From NCBI RefSeq assembly GCF_003711805.1, contig NZ_QXCP01000004.1, positions 434,001 to 498,000 on the forward strand: 64,000 bases of DNA, read 5' to 3'. The notes under the pieces were generated by a model. It was not told the DNA's origin and searched no databases. It saw only the letters and a list, made by a program, of their open reading frames with translations. Below are positions 1-8,769 of this stretch, in pieces. The stretch's first letter is position 1; each line of letters begins with the position of its first letter. Position numbers and translations under genes: made by a program. Source of the stretch: Brachybacterium sp. EE-P12. GTDB lineage: Bacteria > Actinomycetota > Actinomycetes > Actinomycetales > Dermabacteraceae.

Positions 1-2
1 GC

Positions 3-1622
3 TCCCTGGCCGTGATGGGCCTGCTCCCGCGCACGGCGAGCATCAGCGGCGAGATCGAGATGCTGGGGCACAGGATGTTCGAGCTCGACGACAGGCAGCT
101 CTCGCGCCTGCGCGGCAACACGATCTCCATGGTCTTCCAGGATCCGCTCTCCGCGCTCACCCCGGTGTACCGGGTGGGGGAGCAGATCGCGGAGGTGGTG
201 CGCATCCACCACCCCGAGACCTCCAAGGCCCGTGCCCATCAGCGGGCGGTCGAGCTGCTCGACGCGGTCGGGATCCCCGAGCCCGGCCGACGGGCGAACC
301 AGTACCCCCACGAGTTCTCCGGCGGCATGCGCCAGCGCGCCATGATCGCGATGGCCATCGCCAACGAGCCCGAGCTGATCATCGCCGACGAGCCCACCAC
401 CGCGCTGGACGTGACCATCCAGGCGCAGGTGATGGATCTGCTGAAGTCCGCGCAGGAGCTCATCGGCGCGGCGACCGTGCTGATCACGCATGACATGGGA
501 GTGGTCGCCGGATTCGCCGACCGGGTCCTGGTAATGAAGGACTCGCGGATGGTCGAGCTCGGCACGGTGGACGAGATCTTCTACACCCCGCGCGAGCAGT
601 ACACGCGGGACCTGCTCGCCGCGGTGCCCCGGGTCGACGCCGGCGAGGCGGGGGAGTCCCGCAGCGTCGCCGGCTCCGCGATGCAGAAGCTCGCCGAGGT
701 CGTCGACGACGACGGGGCCCGGCCCCCGCGCGAGGAGATGCCGACCGTGCTCGAGGTCGAGGAGCTGGTGCGGGTCTTCCCGATCACGAAGGGCGCCATC
801 GTGCGCCGGAAGGTCGGCGAGCAGCGCGCCGTGGACGGCATCTCCTTCGACATCCGTCAGGGCGAGTGCCTGGCGCTGGTGGGCGAGTCCGGCAGCGGGA
901 AGACCACCACGCTGATGGAGATCATGCAGCTGCGCACCCCGCAGCAGGGCGTCATCCGCATCGGCGGCAAGGAGACCGGCGCGCTGACCCGCAAGGAGCG
1001 CGCGGCGCTGCGCTCGGACGTCACCGTCGTCTTCCAGGACCCGATGGCCGCGCTCGACCCGAGGATGCCCATCGCGGACATCATCAAGGAGCCTATGCGC
1101 GTCCAGGGGTACAGCAAGGAGCGCATGGACGAGCGGGTGGACTGGCTGCTGAAGATGGTGGGGCTGCTGCCCGAGCACGCGGCCCGCTTCCCGACCGAGT
1201 TCTCGGGCGGGCAGCGCCAGCGCGTCGGCGTGGCCCGGGCGCTGGCCTGCGATCCGAAGCTGATCATCCTCGACGAGCCCACCTCCGCGCTCGACGTGAC
1301 GGTCCAGGCCGGGGTGCTCGCGATGCTCGCCGATCTGCGCGCGCGCCTCGGGGTGAGCTTCCTGTTCGTCTCCCACGACCTCTCCGTGGTCCGGCACATC
1401 TCGGATCGCATCGCGGTGATGCAGAAGGGGCGGATCGTCGAGCTGGGCGACACCGAGGAGGTGTTCACGAACCCGCAGCACCCCTACAGCCGGGAACTGC
1501 TCTCCGCGGTGCCGATCCCGGATCCGGAGGTCGCCCGCGCACGGCGCCGCGAGAGCATCGACCGCGAGGCCTTCGAGGGCACCACCGGCGGCTTCCTCCC
1601 GGATCCGGAGGACGCGGAGTGA
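3..1622 (+). CDS. Oligopeptide/dipeptide ABC transporter, fused double ATPase (5' partial)
   Basis: Two nucleotide-binding domains in one chain, equivalent to a DppD-DppF or OppD-OppF fusion, powering peptide import at the inner face of the membrane. The frame is open to the left edge, so the true start and the first Walker A lie outside the window. In the first domain the Q-loop (VFQDP), the signature FSGGMRQR and Walker B IIADEPTTALD are visible. The second has Walker A GESGSGKTTT, Q-loop VFQDP, signature FSGGQRQR and Walker B IILDEPTSALD. Each domain ends in the peptide-family extension (YTRDLLAAVP and YSRELLSAVP). A family 5 binding lipoprotein follows after a strong hairpin. Domain identity is secure; the exact substrate is not. 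Confidence 0.95.
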   Translation, partial: SLAVMGLLPRTASISGEIEMLGHRMFELDDRQLSRLRGNTISMVFQDPLSALTPVYRVGEQIAEVVRIHHPETSKARAHQRAVELLDAVGIPEPGRRANQYPHEFSGGMRQRAMIAMAIANEPELIIADEPTTALDVTIQAQVMDLLKSAQELIGAATVLITHDMGVVAGFADRVLVMKDSRMVELGTVDEIFYTPREQYTRDLLAAVPRVDAGEAGESRSVAGSAMQKLAEVVDDDGARPPREEMPTVLEVEELVRVFPITKGAIVRRKVGEQRAVDGISFDIRQGECLALVGESGSGKTTTLMEIMQLRTPQQGVIRIGGKETGALTRKERAALRSDVTVVFQDPMAALDPRMPIADIIKEPMRVQGYSKERMDERVDWLLKMVGLLPEHAARFPTEFSGGQRQRVGVARALACDPKLIILDEPTSALDVTVQAGVLAMLADLRARLGVSFLFVSHDLSVVRHISDRIAVMQKGRIVELGDTEEVFTNPQHPYSRELLSAVPIPDPEVARARRRESIDREAFEGTTGGFLPDPEDAE

Positions 1623-1663
1623 CCCGCCTCTGACCCGCACCTGACCGGGTGCGATGCCCGTCT

Positions 1664-1695
1664 CGGCGGGCGGCGCACGCAGGCGCCGCCCGCCG
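1664..1695 (+). terminator. Intrinsic terminator-like hairpin after the ABC ATPase gene
   Basis: Perfect 12-bp inverted repeat: CGGCGGGCGGCG, an 8-nt loop, then CGCCGCCCGCCG. It lies 42 bp after the ATPase stop codon. There is no U-tract, which is usual for high-GC actinobacteria. It may lower read-through into the binding-protein gene or protect the upstream mRNA end. The rest of the 1623-1902 gap holds no gene that I can support. Confidence 0.6.
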
Positions 1696-1902
1696 TCGGC
1701 GTGCCCCGGGACGGGCCGTGGATCGCTGTGTTGCGAACGGGTAACAGGAGTGTTCCGTGCACACGTCGGTAACCGGCTGGTGACAGACTGATCACACCGC
1801 AGGACAGTGCGCGACCACGGTGGTCGCCGCCGATCACGCCTGCTGGTACAGACCATCGAGCGGACTCGACGATCTCGTTGTCCGCGAACGAAGGAGATTC
1901 AT

Positions 1903-3639
1903 ATGCGTGTGACGCGGCGTTCCATCCTGGGGGCGACGGCTCTGACCGTCTCGATGACCGCGCTGGCGGCGTGCAGCCAGGACCCGGGCACCGGCGGCGG
2001 CAGCGGCGGCTCCGACGGCGGGGGCGGCGAGCAGATCGCCTCCGATCAGAACGACATCAATGCCAAGGAGCGGGACGAGCTCGGCGAGGGCGGCGTGCTG
2101 CGCCTGGCCAACAACGCCTTCCCCGCGAACTGGAACGGGAACCACTCCGACGGCAACGAGGGCAACACGACGGAGATGCTGGAGGCGATCTACCCGGTCC
2201 TCACCCTGGCTGATGCCGCCGGCGTCGTCGGCCCGAACCCGCAGTACACCAAGCGCATCGAGCTCGTCTCCGAGGACCCGCAGGTCATGGAGATCGAGCT
2301 CAACGAGGGCATGACCTGGTCCGACGGCACTCCGATCGACTACAAGTCGATCGAGAACGTCTTCAAGGTCATGGACGGTTCCCAGGAGGAGTACGCGATC
2401 GCCTCCTCCGAGGGCTACAGCAAGGTGGAGAAGATCGAGCAGGGCGACAGCGACCTGATCGCCGTGGTCACCTTCAAGGAGAAGTACGCCGACTGGATCG
2501 GCCTGGTCTCCGTGATGCCGGATGCCCTCGTCGAGTCCGCCGATGAGTTCAACACCGGGTGGATCGAGGAGCCGAAGGTCACTGCCGGCCCGTACAAGAT
2601 CGGCAAGATCGACTCCGGCAACAAGACGGTGCTGCTCGAGCCCGACGAGAACTGGTGGGGCGACAAGCCCTTCCTCGACCAGGTCCTGTTCACCACCATC
2701 GAGGACCCGGCCGCGACGGCGACCAGCTTCCAGAACGGCCAGCTCGACGTCATCGAGACCACCGTCCCGGCGACCTACTCCGTGGTCGAGCCGCTGATCG
2801 GCAACGGCGCGGTGCTGCGCGAGGCCGCGGGTCCGAACTGGAGCCACATCACCCTCAACGGCGCCGAGGGCCGTCCGCTCGCGGACCAGGCCGTGCGCCA
2901 GGCGATCTTCCGCGCGATCGATCGCGAGGAGGTCTTCCTCTCGGTCAACGCCACGATGCCCTACCCGGACGGCACCGAGCCCCTGAACAACCACCTCCTG
3001 ATGACCAACCAGGAGGGCTACCAGGACAACGCCGGCGATATGGGCACCTACGATCCCGAGGCCGCCAAGAAGCTGCTCGAGGACGCCGGCTACACCCTCG
3101 AGGGCGAGGGCGACGACCTCGTCGCCTCCAAGGACGGCGAGCCGATCGAGATCACCTACGTCTACAACGACGGCTCGAAGACCAACGAGGCCGTGGTCCC
3201 CGTGGTCCAGGAGCAGCTCAAGGCCGTGGGCATCACCATGAAGGTGCAGAAGGTTCCGCCGACGGACCTCTTCTCGAAGTACGTCATCCCCGGCGACTTC
3301 GACCTGACCCTCTTCGGCTGGCTGGGCACCCCGTTCCTCTCCTCGGGCGACGCCATCTGGAAGACGTCGGGCGAGCAGAACTTCGGCAAGATCGGCGACG
3401 AGGAGACGGACAAGCTCATCGACCAGGCCGCGGTCGAGACCGATCCCGATGCGCGCCTCGATCTGGTCAATCAGATCGACGCGAACCTGTGGCAGCTCGC
3501 CGGCACGATCCCGCTGTGGCAGTCCTACGACTTCTTCGTGCAGAACGAGGATCTCGCGAACTTCGGGGCCAAGGGATTCCAGACCCCGGACTGGACCAAG
3601 ATCGGCTACGTCGCCGGCTCCGCGAAGCTCGAGGGCTGA
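1903..3639 (+). CDS. ABC transporter substrate-binding lipoprotein, family 5 (peptide type)
   Basis: Extracellular binding protein of 578 aa delivering peptides or related solutes to the transporter whose ATPase lies upstream. The N-terminus has twin Arg (TRRS), a hydrophobic stretch and the lipobox LAAC, so the mature protein is lipid-anchored at that Cys. A Gly/Ser-rich linker follows, then the SBP_bac_5 fold with WSDGTPIDY, RAIDREEV and YDPEAAKKLLEDAGY. The ATG at 1903 is chosen because AAGGAG lies 6 nt upstream and the signal peptide begins there; an earlier in-frame start would put about 30 non-signal residues in front. A perfect hairpin at 3666-3695 ends the unit. Family is certain; the ligand is unknown. 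Confidence 0.95.
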   Translation: MRVTRRSILGATALTVSMTALAACSQDPGTGGGSGGSDGGGGEQIASDQNDINAKERDELGEGGVLRLANNAFPANWNGNHSDGNEGNTTEMLEAIYPVLTLADAAGVVGPNPQYTKRIELVSEDPQVMEIELNEGMTWSDGTPIDYKSIENVFKVMDGSQEEYAIASSEGYSKVEKIEQGDSDLIAVVTFKEKYADWIGLVSVMPDALVESADEFNTGWIEEPKVTAGPYKIGKIDSGNKTVLLEPDENWWGDKPFLDQVLFTTIEDPAATATSFQNGQLDVIETTVPATYSVVEPLIGNGAVLREAAGPNWSHITLNGAEGRPLADQAVRQAIFRAIDREEVFLSVNATMPYPDGTEPLNNHLLMTNQEGYQDNAGDMGTYDPEAAKKLLEDAGYTLEGEGDDLVASKDGEPIEITYVYNDGSKTNEAVVPVVQEQLKAVGITMKVQKVPPTDLFSKYVIPGDFDLTLFGWLGTPFLSSGDAIWKTSGEQNFGKIGDEETDKLIDQAAVETDPDARLDLVNQIDANLWQLAGTIPLWQSYDFFVQNEDLANFGAKGFQTPDWTKIGYVAGSAKLEG

Positions 3640-3665
3640 GCGGGCGCACAGCGCCATCGACGGGC

Positions 3666-3695
3666 GGGGCCCCGAGCGGAGACGCTCGGGGCCCC
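3666..3695 (+). terminator. Strong intrinsic terminator hairpin after the binding-protein gene
   Basis: Perfect 13-bp stem (GGGGCCCCGAGCG) with a GAGA tetraloop, 26 bp after the stop codon. It separates the peptide transporter operon from the molybdenum cofactor cluster. Confidence 0.8.
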
Positions 3696-3797
3696 ACCCC
3701 GTTCACGGGGAGCAGGGCCGGCGCCGTGCCCAGCTGCAACCTGACTGCTGGGACGGAGGTCGGGAGGTGCATCGGCGCGGTGGGGGAGACTGGAGCC

Positions 3798-5033
3798 ATG
3801 AGCAGCACCGACCGGACCACCTCCTCCCCGCCGAGGATCCTGGACCTCGCGGTGCCGCCGGACCGGCCCGCCGCAGCGGATCTCGACGACCGGCGGCACA
3901 TGCGCCAGATGCGTCTGCCGCAGCTGGGGGAGACCGGGCAGAGGCGTTTCGCCGGTGCCCGGGTCGCGGTGATCGGTGCCGGTGGCCTGGGCGCTCCGGT
4001 CCTGTCCTATCTCGCCGCCGCGGGCATCGGCGAGATCACGATCTTCGACCCCGACACCGTCGATGCCACGAACCTCCACCGGCAGGTGCTGTTCACCGAG
4101 GCGGACCTCGGTCGGTCCAAGGCCGTCGCAGCCGCCTCTCACCTGCACGCCCAGGCGCCGCAGGTCACGGTGCGCGCCGTGGTCGAGGCCCTCACCCCGG
4201 CGAACGCCCTCGAGCTTCTCGCGGGCCACGATCTCGTGCTCGACGGGACCGACAACTTCCCCACCCGCTATCTCGCCTCCGACGCCTGCGAGATCCTCGA
4301 CCTTCCGCTGGTGTGGGGGTCGATCCTCGCCTTCTCCGGTCAGGTCAGCGTGTTCTGGGGCGCGGGCGGAAGCGGGGTCACCTATCGCGACGTCCATCCC
4401 GTCCCGCCGCGGCCCGGAGAGGTGCCCAGCTGCGCGGAGGCCGGGGTGCTCGGGATGCTGTGCGGGGTGATCGGCTCGACGATGGCGATGGAGGCCGTGA
4501 AGGTCCTCGCCGGTATGGGCGACGTGCTCTTCGGCCGGCTCGCCCTCTACGACGCGCTGCGTGCCCGCTGGGACGAGCTGCCGCTCGCACGGGACTCTGC
4601 CCGCCGCCCGGTCAGCGCGATCGAGGACGTGATGGTCACCTGCGGGCTGCCGGGGCCGACGGGGCCGGCGGGAGACGAGGTCACCGCCGAGGACCTGCCT
4701 GCCCTGCGCGCGGCCGGGACGCGCCTGATCGACATCCGCGAGAGCGCCGAGCTCGCCGAGGGGATGATCCGCGGTGCCGAGCACGTGCCCATGGGGGAGC
4801 TGCTCAGCGCGGTAGGAGCGGGTGACGGTGGCGGCGGCGACAGCGGGGCTGACGGGGGCGGGGCCGACGGCGGCGGGGACGAGTTCGCCGGGGCGGTGCT
4901 CTACTGCGCCGCCGGTTCCCGCTCGGCGAGCGCGCAGCGGGTCCTTGCCGACCGAGGGATCGCGGTGCGCTCGCTGCGCGGCGGCTTCGCGGAGGTGCCG
5001 GAGGCCGAGATCGAAGAGTCGCCGGGCAGGTGA
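3798..5033 (+). CDS. moeB: Molybdopterin-synthase adenylyltransferase MoeB/ThiF with C-terminal rhodanese domain
   Basis: E1-like enzyme of 411 aa that would adenylate the C-terminal glycine of MoaD so that it can be thiolated. The nucleotide-binding motif GAGGLG lies near residue 57, followed by ATNLHRQ, the usual DNLHRQ-type helix. DGTDNFPTRY and SCAEAGVLG are also present. The C-terminal rhodanese domain has the persulfide loop CAAGSRS, and a Gly/Asp-rich insert separates its two halves. The two CxxC pairs that hold zinc in classical MoeB are not intact: the first region reads TYRD and the second keeps only one Cys. Genes for MoaD and MoaA follow on the other strand. MoeB is favoured over ThiF by this context. 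Confidence 0.88.
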   Translation: MSSTDRTTSSPPRILDLAVPPDRPAAADLDDRRHMRQMRLPQLGETGQRRFAGARVAVIGAGGLGAPVLSYLAAAGIGEITIFDPDTVDATNLHRQVLFTEADLGRSKAVAAASHLHAQAPQVTVRAVVEALTPANALELLAGHDLVLDGTDNFPTRYLASDACEILDLPLVWGSILAFSGQVSVFWGAGGSGVTYRDVHPVPPRPGEVPSCAEAGVLGMLCGVIGSTMAMEAVKVLAGMGDVLFGRLALYDALRARWDELPLARDSARRPVSAIEDVMVTCGLPGPTGPAGDEVTAEDLPALRAAGTRLIDIRESAELAEGMIRGAEHVPMGELLSAVGAGDGGGGDSGADGGGADGGGDEFAGAVLYCAAGSRSASAQRVLADRGIAVRSLRGGFAEVPEAEIEESPGR

Positions 5034-5056
5034 GACGCCTCCTGCCGGAGCGCCCG

Positions 5057-5470
5057 TCAGCCGCCGGCGAAGGGCGGCAGCACGTCCACGCGGACGCCGT
5101 CCTCGAGCTCGTGTCCGCGGTCCGTGCGCGCGACCCCGTCGACCAGGAAGCTCGAGCGGGCGATCACCTGCGCCGCCCGCTCGGAGGCCCCGGCGGTCAG
5201 GGCGTCCACGAGTCCCTGCAGGGTGCGTGCGTGCACGGTCGTCGCGTCGGCTCCGTACTCTGCGGCGGCCCCCGCGAACAGACGCACGGCGATGGTCGGC
5301 GTGGTCGGCGCTCCAGATGTCGGCACCCCAGATACAGCCAGAGCCCCAGGTGCGGCCTGGGCCCCGGCCGCGGTCTGGGCCGCCGCAGGCACGGCGGAAC
5401 CGTCGCTGCGCGGGTCCTGCCCGGAATGCTCGTCGAGCCGGTGGTCGGACTGGGTGTCGATGCTGGTCAT
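5057..5470 (-). CDS. moaD: Molybdopterin synthase sulfur-carrier subunit MoaD
   Basis: Ubiquitin-like sulfur carrier of 137 aa; its C-terminal Gly-Gly becomes a thiocarboxylate that supplies sulfur to cyclic pyranopterin in the MoaD-MoaE complex. The protein ends FAGG as required. The beta-grasp core starts near residue 58 (TIAVRLFAGAAAEYG), so an Ala/Gly/Pro-rich extension of about 55 residues precedes it, unusual for a family of about 80 aa. The start is supported by GAGGAGG 5 to 11 nt upstream. It lies 10 nt after moaA on the same strand, indicating a moaA-moaD operon. Confidence 0.88.
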   Translation of the reverse strand: MTSIDTQSDHRLDEHSGQDPRSDGSAVPAAAQTAAGAQAAPGALAVSGVPTSGAPTTPTIAVRLFAGAAAEYGADATTVHARTLQGLVDALTAGASERAAQVIARSSFLVDGVARTDRGHELEDGVRVDVLPPFAGG

Positions 5471-5480
5471 GCTGTCCTCC

Positions 5481-6581
5481 TCAACCGCCGATCGCGCTCA
5501 TCGGGCGCTCCGGCTGCACGAAGTCGTCGCGGTCCATGCCGTGTCCGGCCTTCTTGCCCCACTGGGCGGCGCGCCAGATCTGCGCGATCGCCTCGTCGTC
5601 CGCCCCCGAGCGCAGCGCGGTGCGCAGATCCGTCTCCTCGCGCGAGAACAGGCAGGTGCGCACGCGCCCCTCGGCGGTCAGCCGGGTGCGTCGGCAGTCC
5701 GCGCAGAACGGACGGGTCACCGAGGCGATGATCCCCACCCTGCCGCGATGGCGACCGGTGGCGCGGTCGGCCACCTCGAACAGCTCGGCGGGGGCGCCGT
5801 CGCGCGGCTCCGCGACCGGGGCGAGCGCATAGCGGGGGGCGAGCATCGCGTGGACGTCCTCGGCGGTGATCATCGCCCCGCGGTCCCAGAGGTGGTCGGC
5901 GTCCAGCGGCATCTGCTCGATCACCCGCAGCTGCAGGTCGCGCTCGAGGCACCAGTCCAGCAGGTCGGGCAGCTCGTGGTCGTTGATCCCGGGCATGAGC
6001 ACGGCGTTGACCTTGATCGGATCCAGACCCGCGGCGCGGGCGCCGTCGATCCCGGCGAGCACGCGGTGCAGCAGCGGGCGCCGGCTGAGCCGTTCGAAGG
6101 TCTCGGAGACCACCGAGTCCAGGGAGACGTTGATCCGGTCCAGCCCGGCCTCCCGCAGCGGGGCGGCGCGATGGTCCAGGCCGATCGCGTTCGTGGTCAG
6201 TGAGATGTCCGGGCGCTGCTCGAGGGAGGCGACCCCGGCGATGATCTCCTCGAGATCGGGCCGGGTCAGCGGCTCCCCGCCGGTGAAGCGCACCTGCTGG
6301 ATCCCCAGCCGCTCCACGCCGATGCGCACCAGGCGCACGATCTCCGTGGCCGACAGCAGCTGGTCCTTCTTGAGGAACACCATCCCCGACTCGGGCATGC
6401 AGTAGGTGCAGCGCAGATTGCAGAAGTCCGTCAGGGACAGGCGCAGATCCGTCGCCGCGCGTCCGAAACGGTCCGCGAGCGCCGGGGTGTCCGGACGATC
6501 GGAGGTGTCGGGGAGGGAGTCGGCGGTCTCGTCGGTGCGTCGCGGCACCGGCATCCCGAGGGACACCCGACGGGTCGACAT
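5481..6581 (-). CDS. moaA: GTP 3',8-cyclase MoaA (radical SAM)
   Basis: First enzyme of molybdenum cofactor synthesis, 366 aa, converting GTP to 3',8-cyclo-GTP with MoaC acting next. The radical SAM cluster motif CNLRCTYC lies near residue 55, and the second Fe-S cluster is in FCADCRRTRLTAEGRVRTC. FTGGEPLTRPDLE is the SAM-binding GGE motif. The protein ends in Gly-Gly, the activating tail of the family. The ATG at 6581 is preceded by GGAGGAGG; longer readings upstream have no motif support. It is divergent from moeA across a 330-bp region. Confidence 0.96.
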   Translation of the reverse strand: MSTRRVSLGMPVPRRTDETADSLPDTSDRPDTPALADRFGRAATDLRLSLTDFCNLRCTYCMPESGMVFLKKDQLLSATEIVRLVRIGVERLGIQQVRFTGGEPLTRPDLEEIIAGVASLEQRPDISLTTNAIGLDHRAAPLREAGLDRINVSLDSVVSETFERLSRRPLLHRVLAGIDGARAAGLDPIKVNAVLMPGINDHELPDLLDWCLERDLQLRVIEQMPLDADHLWDRGAMITAEDVHAMLAPRYALAPVAEPRDGAPAELFEVADRATGRHRGRVGIIASVTRPFCADCRRTRLTAEGRVRTCLFSREETDLRTALRSGADDEAIAQIWRAAQWGKKAGHGMDRDDFVQPERPMSAIGG

Positions 6582-6660
6582 GCGCTCACCTCCTCCTGCA
6601 TCCCGGCACGACCGGGGCCCCTCCAGGATAGGACGGGTCCCCGAGACGGGGGCGGGACCT

Positions 6661-6744
6661 GTGCGTGGCACCGGGCACCGTACGGGTGGCATCGCGCACT
6701 GTGAGGGTGCTGCCGTGCACGGTGCGGATCGCATCGCGCACCAC
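6661..6744. repeat. Four degenerate 21-bp tandem repeats between divergent moaA and moeA
   Basis: Units start at 6661, 6682, 6703 and 6724 and share the core GCATCGCGCAC or close variants such as GCACCGGGCAC. A 21-bp period equals two helical turns, so repeated sites would face the same side of DNA. The rest of the 6582-6910 gap holds the moaA ribosome-binding site and an AAGGAG ahead of moeA; I see no gene there. Regulatory function is inference. Confidence 0.5.
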
Positions 6745-6910
6745 GATCGGCCGCGGGTCCCGCGGCGGAGCGCCATACTGGACAGGTGCGCCGCGACCAG
6801 CGGGACGCCCCGCACGGGCGGGCGAGGGACGGCGCACCGCCCGGCGCGCACGCACCGTCGCCGGGCAGGCACGCCGCGCCGAGGAGCGCACGAGAAGGAG
6901 ACCGCAGCAC

Positions 6911-8233
6911 ATGACGCCACCGCGCCGCACACCCCTGGCCGACCACGTGGCCGACGCCGTCGCGCTGCTGGCCCTCGTGCGCGGCACCGAGGTGATCCCG
7001 CTGGACGGCGGGGCTTCCGGGCGCATCGCCCACGCCGAGCAGCGCGCCCTCGTCGACCTCCCCGGCCACGACGACTCCCAGATGGACGGCTTCGCGGTCT
7101 CGAGCGCCGACCTCGCCGGCGACGGCACCGAGGTGACCCTCCCGCTAGGGCTGACGATCGCCGCCGGCGACCCGCCCGGTGAGCTCGCCCCCGGCACCGC
7201 CCGCCCGATCATGACCGGCGCGCCGCTGCCCGCCGGCGCCGATCTCGTGCTCCCCGTCGAGGAGAGCGCACAGGGACGCTTCACCGCCGACGGCCCGGGC
7301 GGAAACGGGGCCGACTCCGGCACCGGCGGCCCCGACGGGACCGTCGCCGGCGAGGACGGCGCGGGTGGGACCGTCACCCTCACCCCCGTCTCGGCCGCGC
7401 CGGGTCGCTTCGTGCGTCGCCGCGGCTCGGACACCCATCGCGGGGACACCGTCCTGCGCGAAGGGCACCTGCTCACCCCCGCGCGCATCGCCCACCTCGC
7501 CGCCTGCGGGCTGCGGGACGTCGAGGTGCTCGCCCCGGTGCGGGTCGTGGTGCTGTCCACCGGCTCCGAGGTGCGCCCCGCGGCCGACGGAGAGCCCGGC
7601 CCCGGCGCCCGGCACGACGCGAACGGGCCCGGCCTCGCCGCCGCCCTCACCGAGGCCGGCGCCGAGGTCGTCCGCACCGGCACCGTCCCCGACGACGCCG
7701 AGCAGCTCCTCGACGCCCTGCGCTCCCATGTCACCGCGCACAACGCGGACCTCGTGGTCACCAGCGGCGGAGTGAGCATGGGCGCCTTCGAGGTGGTGCG
7801 CCACGCCTCGCAGCTGCCGGGCACCGCCCTCACCTTCCCGAAGATCGCGATGCAGCCCGGCGGGCCGCAGGGCATCGGCACCCTCGAGGTCGACGGGCGC
7901 CGCATCCCCTGGCTCGCCTTCCCCGGCAACCCCGTCTCCGCCCTGCTGAGCTGCGAGCTGATCGCCCGCCCCGCTCTCGGCGCCCCCGCGAGACGGCGTC
8001 TGCGCCTGCCCGTCCAGCTCGAGCAGCCCGAGGCCTCGCCCGCCGCGCTGGCCCAGTACCGTCGGGCCCGCGTCCTGCCCTCGGGACAGGTGCGCCTGGT
8101 GGGCGGTCCCTCCTCCCACCTCATCGGCGGATACGCCGCCGCCGACGCGCTCGCGATCATCCCCGTGGGCATCGACGCCGTCCGCGACGGCGACCTGCTC
8201 GAGACCCTGCTGATCCCCGGAGGAGACTCATGA
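6911..8233 (+). CDS. moeA: Molybdopterin molybdenumtransferase MoeA
   Basis: Inserts molybdate into adenylylated molybdopterin; 440 aa. Family motifs are DSQMDGFAV (usually DNSAMDGYA), TGAPLPAGADLV, RRRGSDTHRGD, STGSEV, TSGGVSMGAFE and FPGNPVSAL. A Gly/Asp-rich insert of about 35 residues interrupts the region after VLPVEESAQGRF, where relatives are shorter. The start has AAGGAG 10 nt upstream. It overlaps moaC by ATGA, so moeA, moaC and the mogA-moaE fusion are translationally coupled. Confidence 0.95.
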   Translation: MTPPRRTPLADHVADAVALLALVRGTEVIPLDGGASGRIAHAEQRALVDLPGHDDSQMDGFAVSSADLAGDGTEVTLPLGLTIAAGDPPGELAPGTARPIMTGAPLPAGADLVLPVEESAQGRFTADGPGGNGADSGTGGPDGTVAGEDGAGGTVTLTPVSAAPGRFVRRRGSDTHRGDTVLREGHLLTPARIAHLAACGLRDVEVLAPVRVVVLSTGSEVRPAADGEPGPGARHDANGPGLAAALTEAGAEVVRTGTVPDDAEQLLDALRSHVTAHNADLVVTSGGVSMGAFEVVRHASQLPGTALTFPKIAMQPGGPQGIGTLEVDGRRIPWLAFPGNPVSALLSCELIARPALGAPARRRLRLPVQLEQPEASPAALAQYRRARVLPSGQVRLVGGPSSHLIGGYAAADALAIIPVGIDAVRDGDLLETLLIPGGDS

Positions 8234-8769
8234 CCGACGCCTCTGCCACCCCGTCCGAGCCCGCCCCCGCGCCTGCCCCCGGTGCCGGCGACGGGGACCT
8301 CTCGCACGTGCGTGCCGACGGCACCGCCCACATGGTCGACGTGACCGTGAAGCAGGTCACCTCCCGCGAGGCGACCGCGCACGCGACGCTGCGCACCCGG
8401 GAGGACGTCGTCGCCCGCATCGCCAGCGGCGATCTGCCCAAGGGGGAGGCGCTGGCCACCGCGCGCCTGGCCGGGATCATGGGCGCCAAGCGCACCAGCG
8501 AGCTGATCCCGCTGTGCCATCCGCTGCCGCTGACCGGGATCGAGGTGGACCTCGCCCCGCGCGGCGACCGCGTCGAGATCACCGCGACCGTGCGCACCAA
8601 GGGCGTCACCGGCGTCGAGATGGAGGCGCTGACCGCGGCGAGCACGGCGGCGCTGGCCCTCTACGACATGATCAAGGCCGTCGACCACCTCGCCGTCATC
8701 GAGCGGATCGAGGTGCTCGCGAAGTCCGGCGGCAAGAGCGGGGACTGGCGACGCGAGGAGGAACGATGA
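8230..8769 (+). CDS. moaC: Cyclic pyranopterin monophosphate synthase MoaC
   Basis: Converts 3',8-cyclo-GTP to cyclic pyranopterin monophosphate; 179 aa. The catalytic region is intact: AHMVDVTVK, the KGEALATARLAGIMGAKRT stretch, LIPLCHPLPLTG, VRTKGVTGVEMEALTAAS and YDMIKAVD. A Pro/Ala-rich tail of about 25 residues precedes the conserved LSHVRADG. GGAGGAG precedes the start, which overlaps the moeA stop. It in turn overlaps the next gene by ATGA. Confidence 0.97.
   Translation: MTDASATPSEPAPAPAPGAGDGDLSHVRADGTAHMVDVTVKQVTSREATAHATLRTREDVVARIASGDLPKGEALATARLAGIMGAKRTSELIPLCHPLPLTGIEVDLAPRGDRVEITATVRTKGVTGVEMEALTAASTAALALYDMIKAVDHLAVIERIEVLAKSGGKSGDWRREEER

Noticed and set aside
6582-6932. 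N-terminal extension of MoaA or a separate ORF through the 21-bp repeats
   Set aside because: The reading is repeat-derived Arg/Ala sequence on both strands; MoaA has its own ribosome-binding site at 6581.
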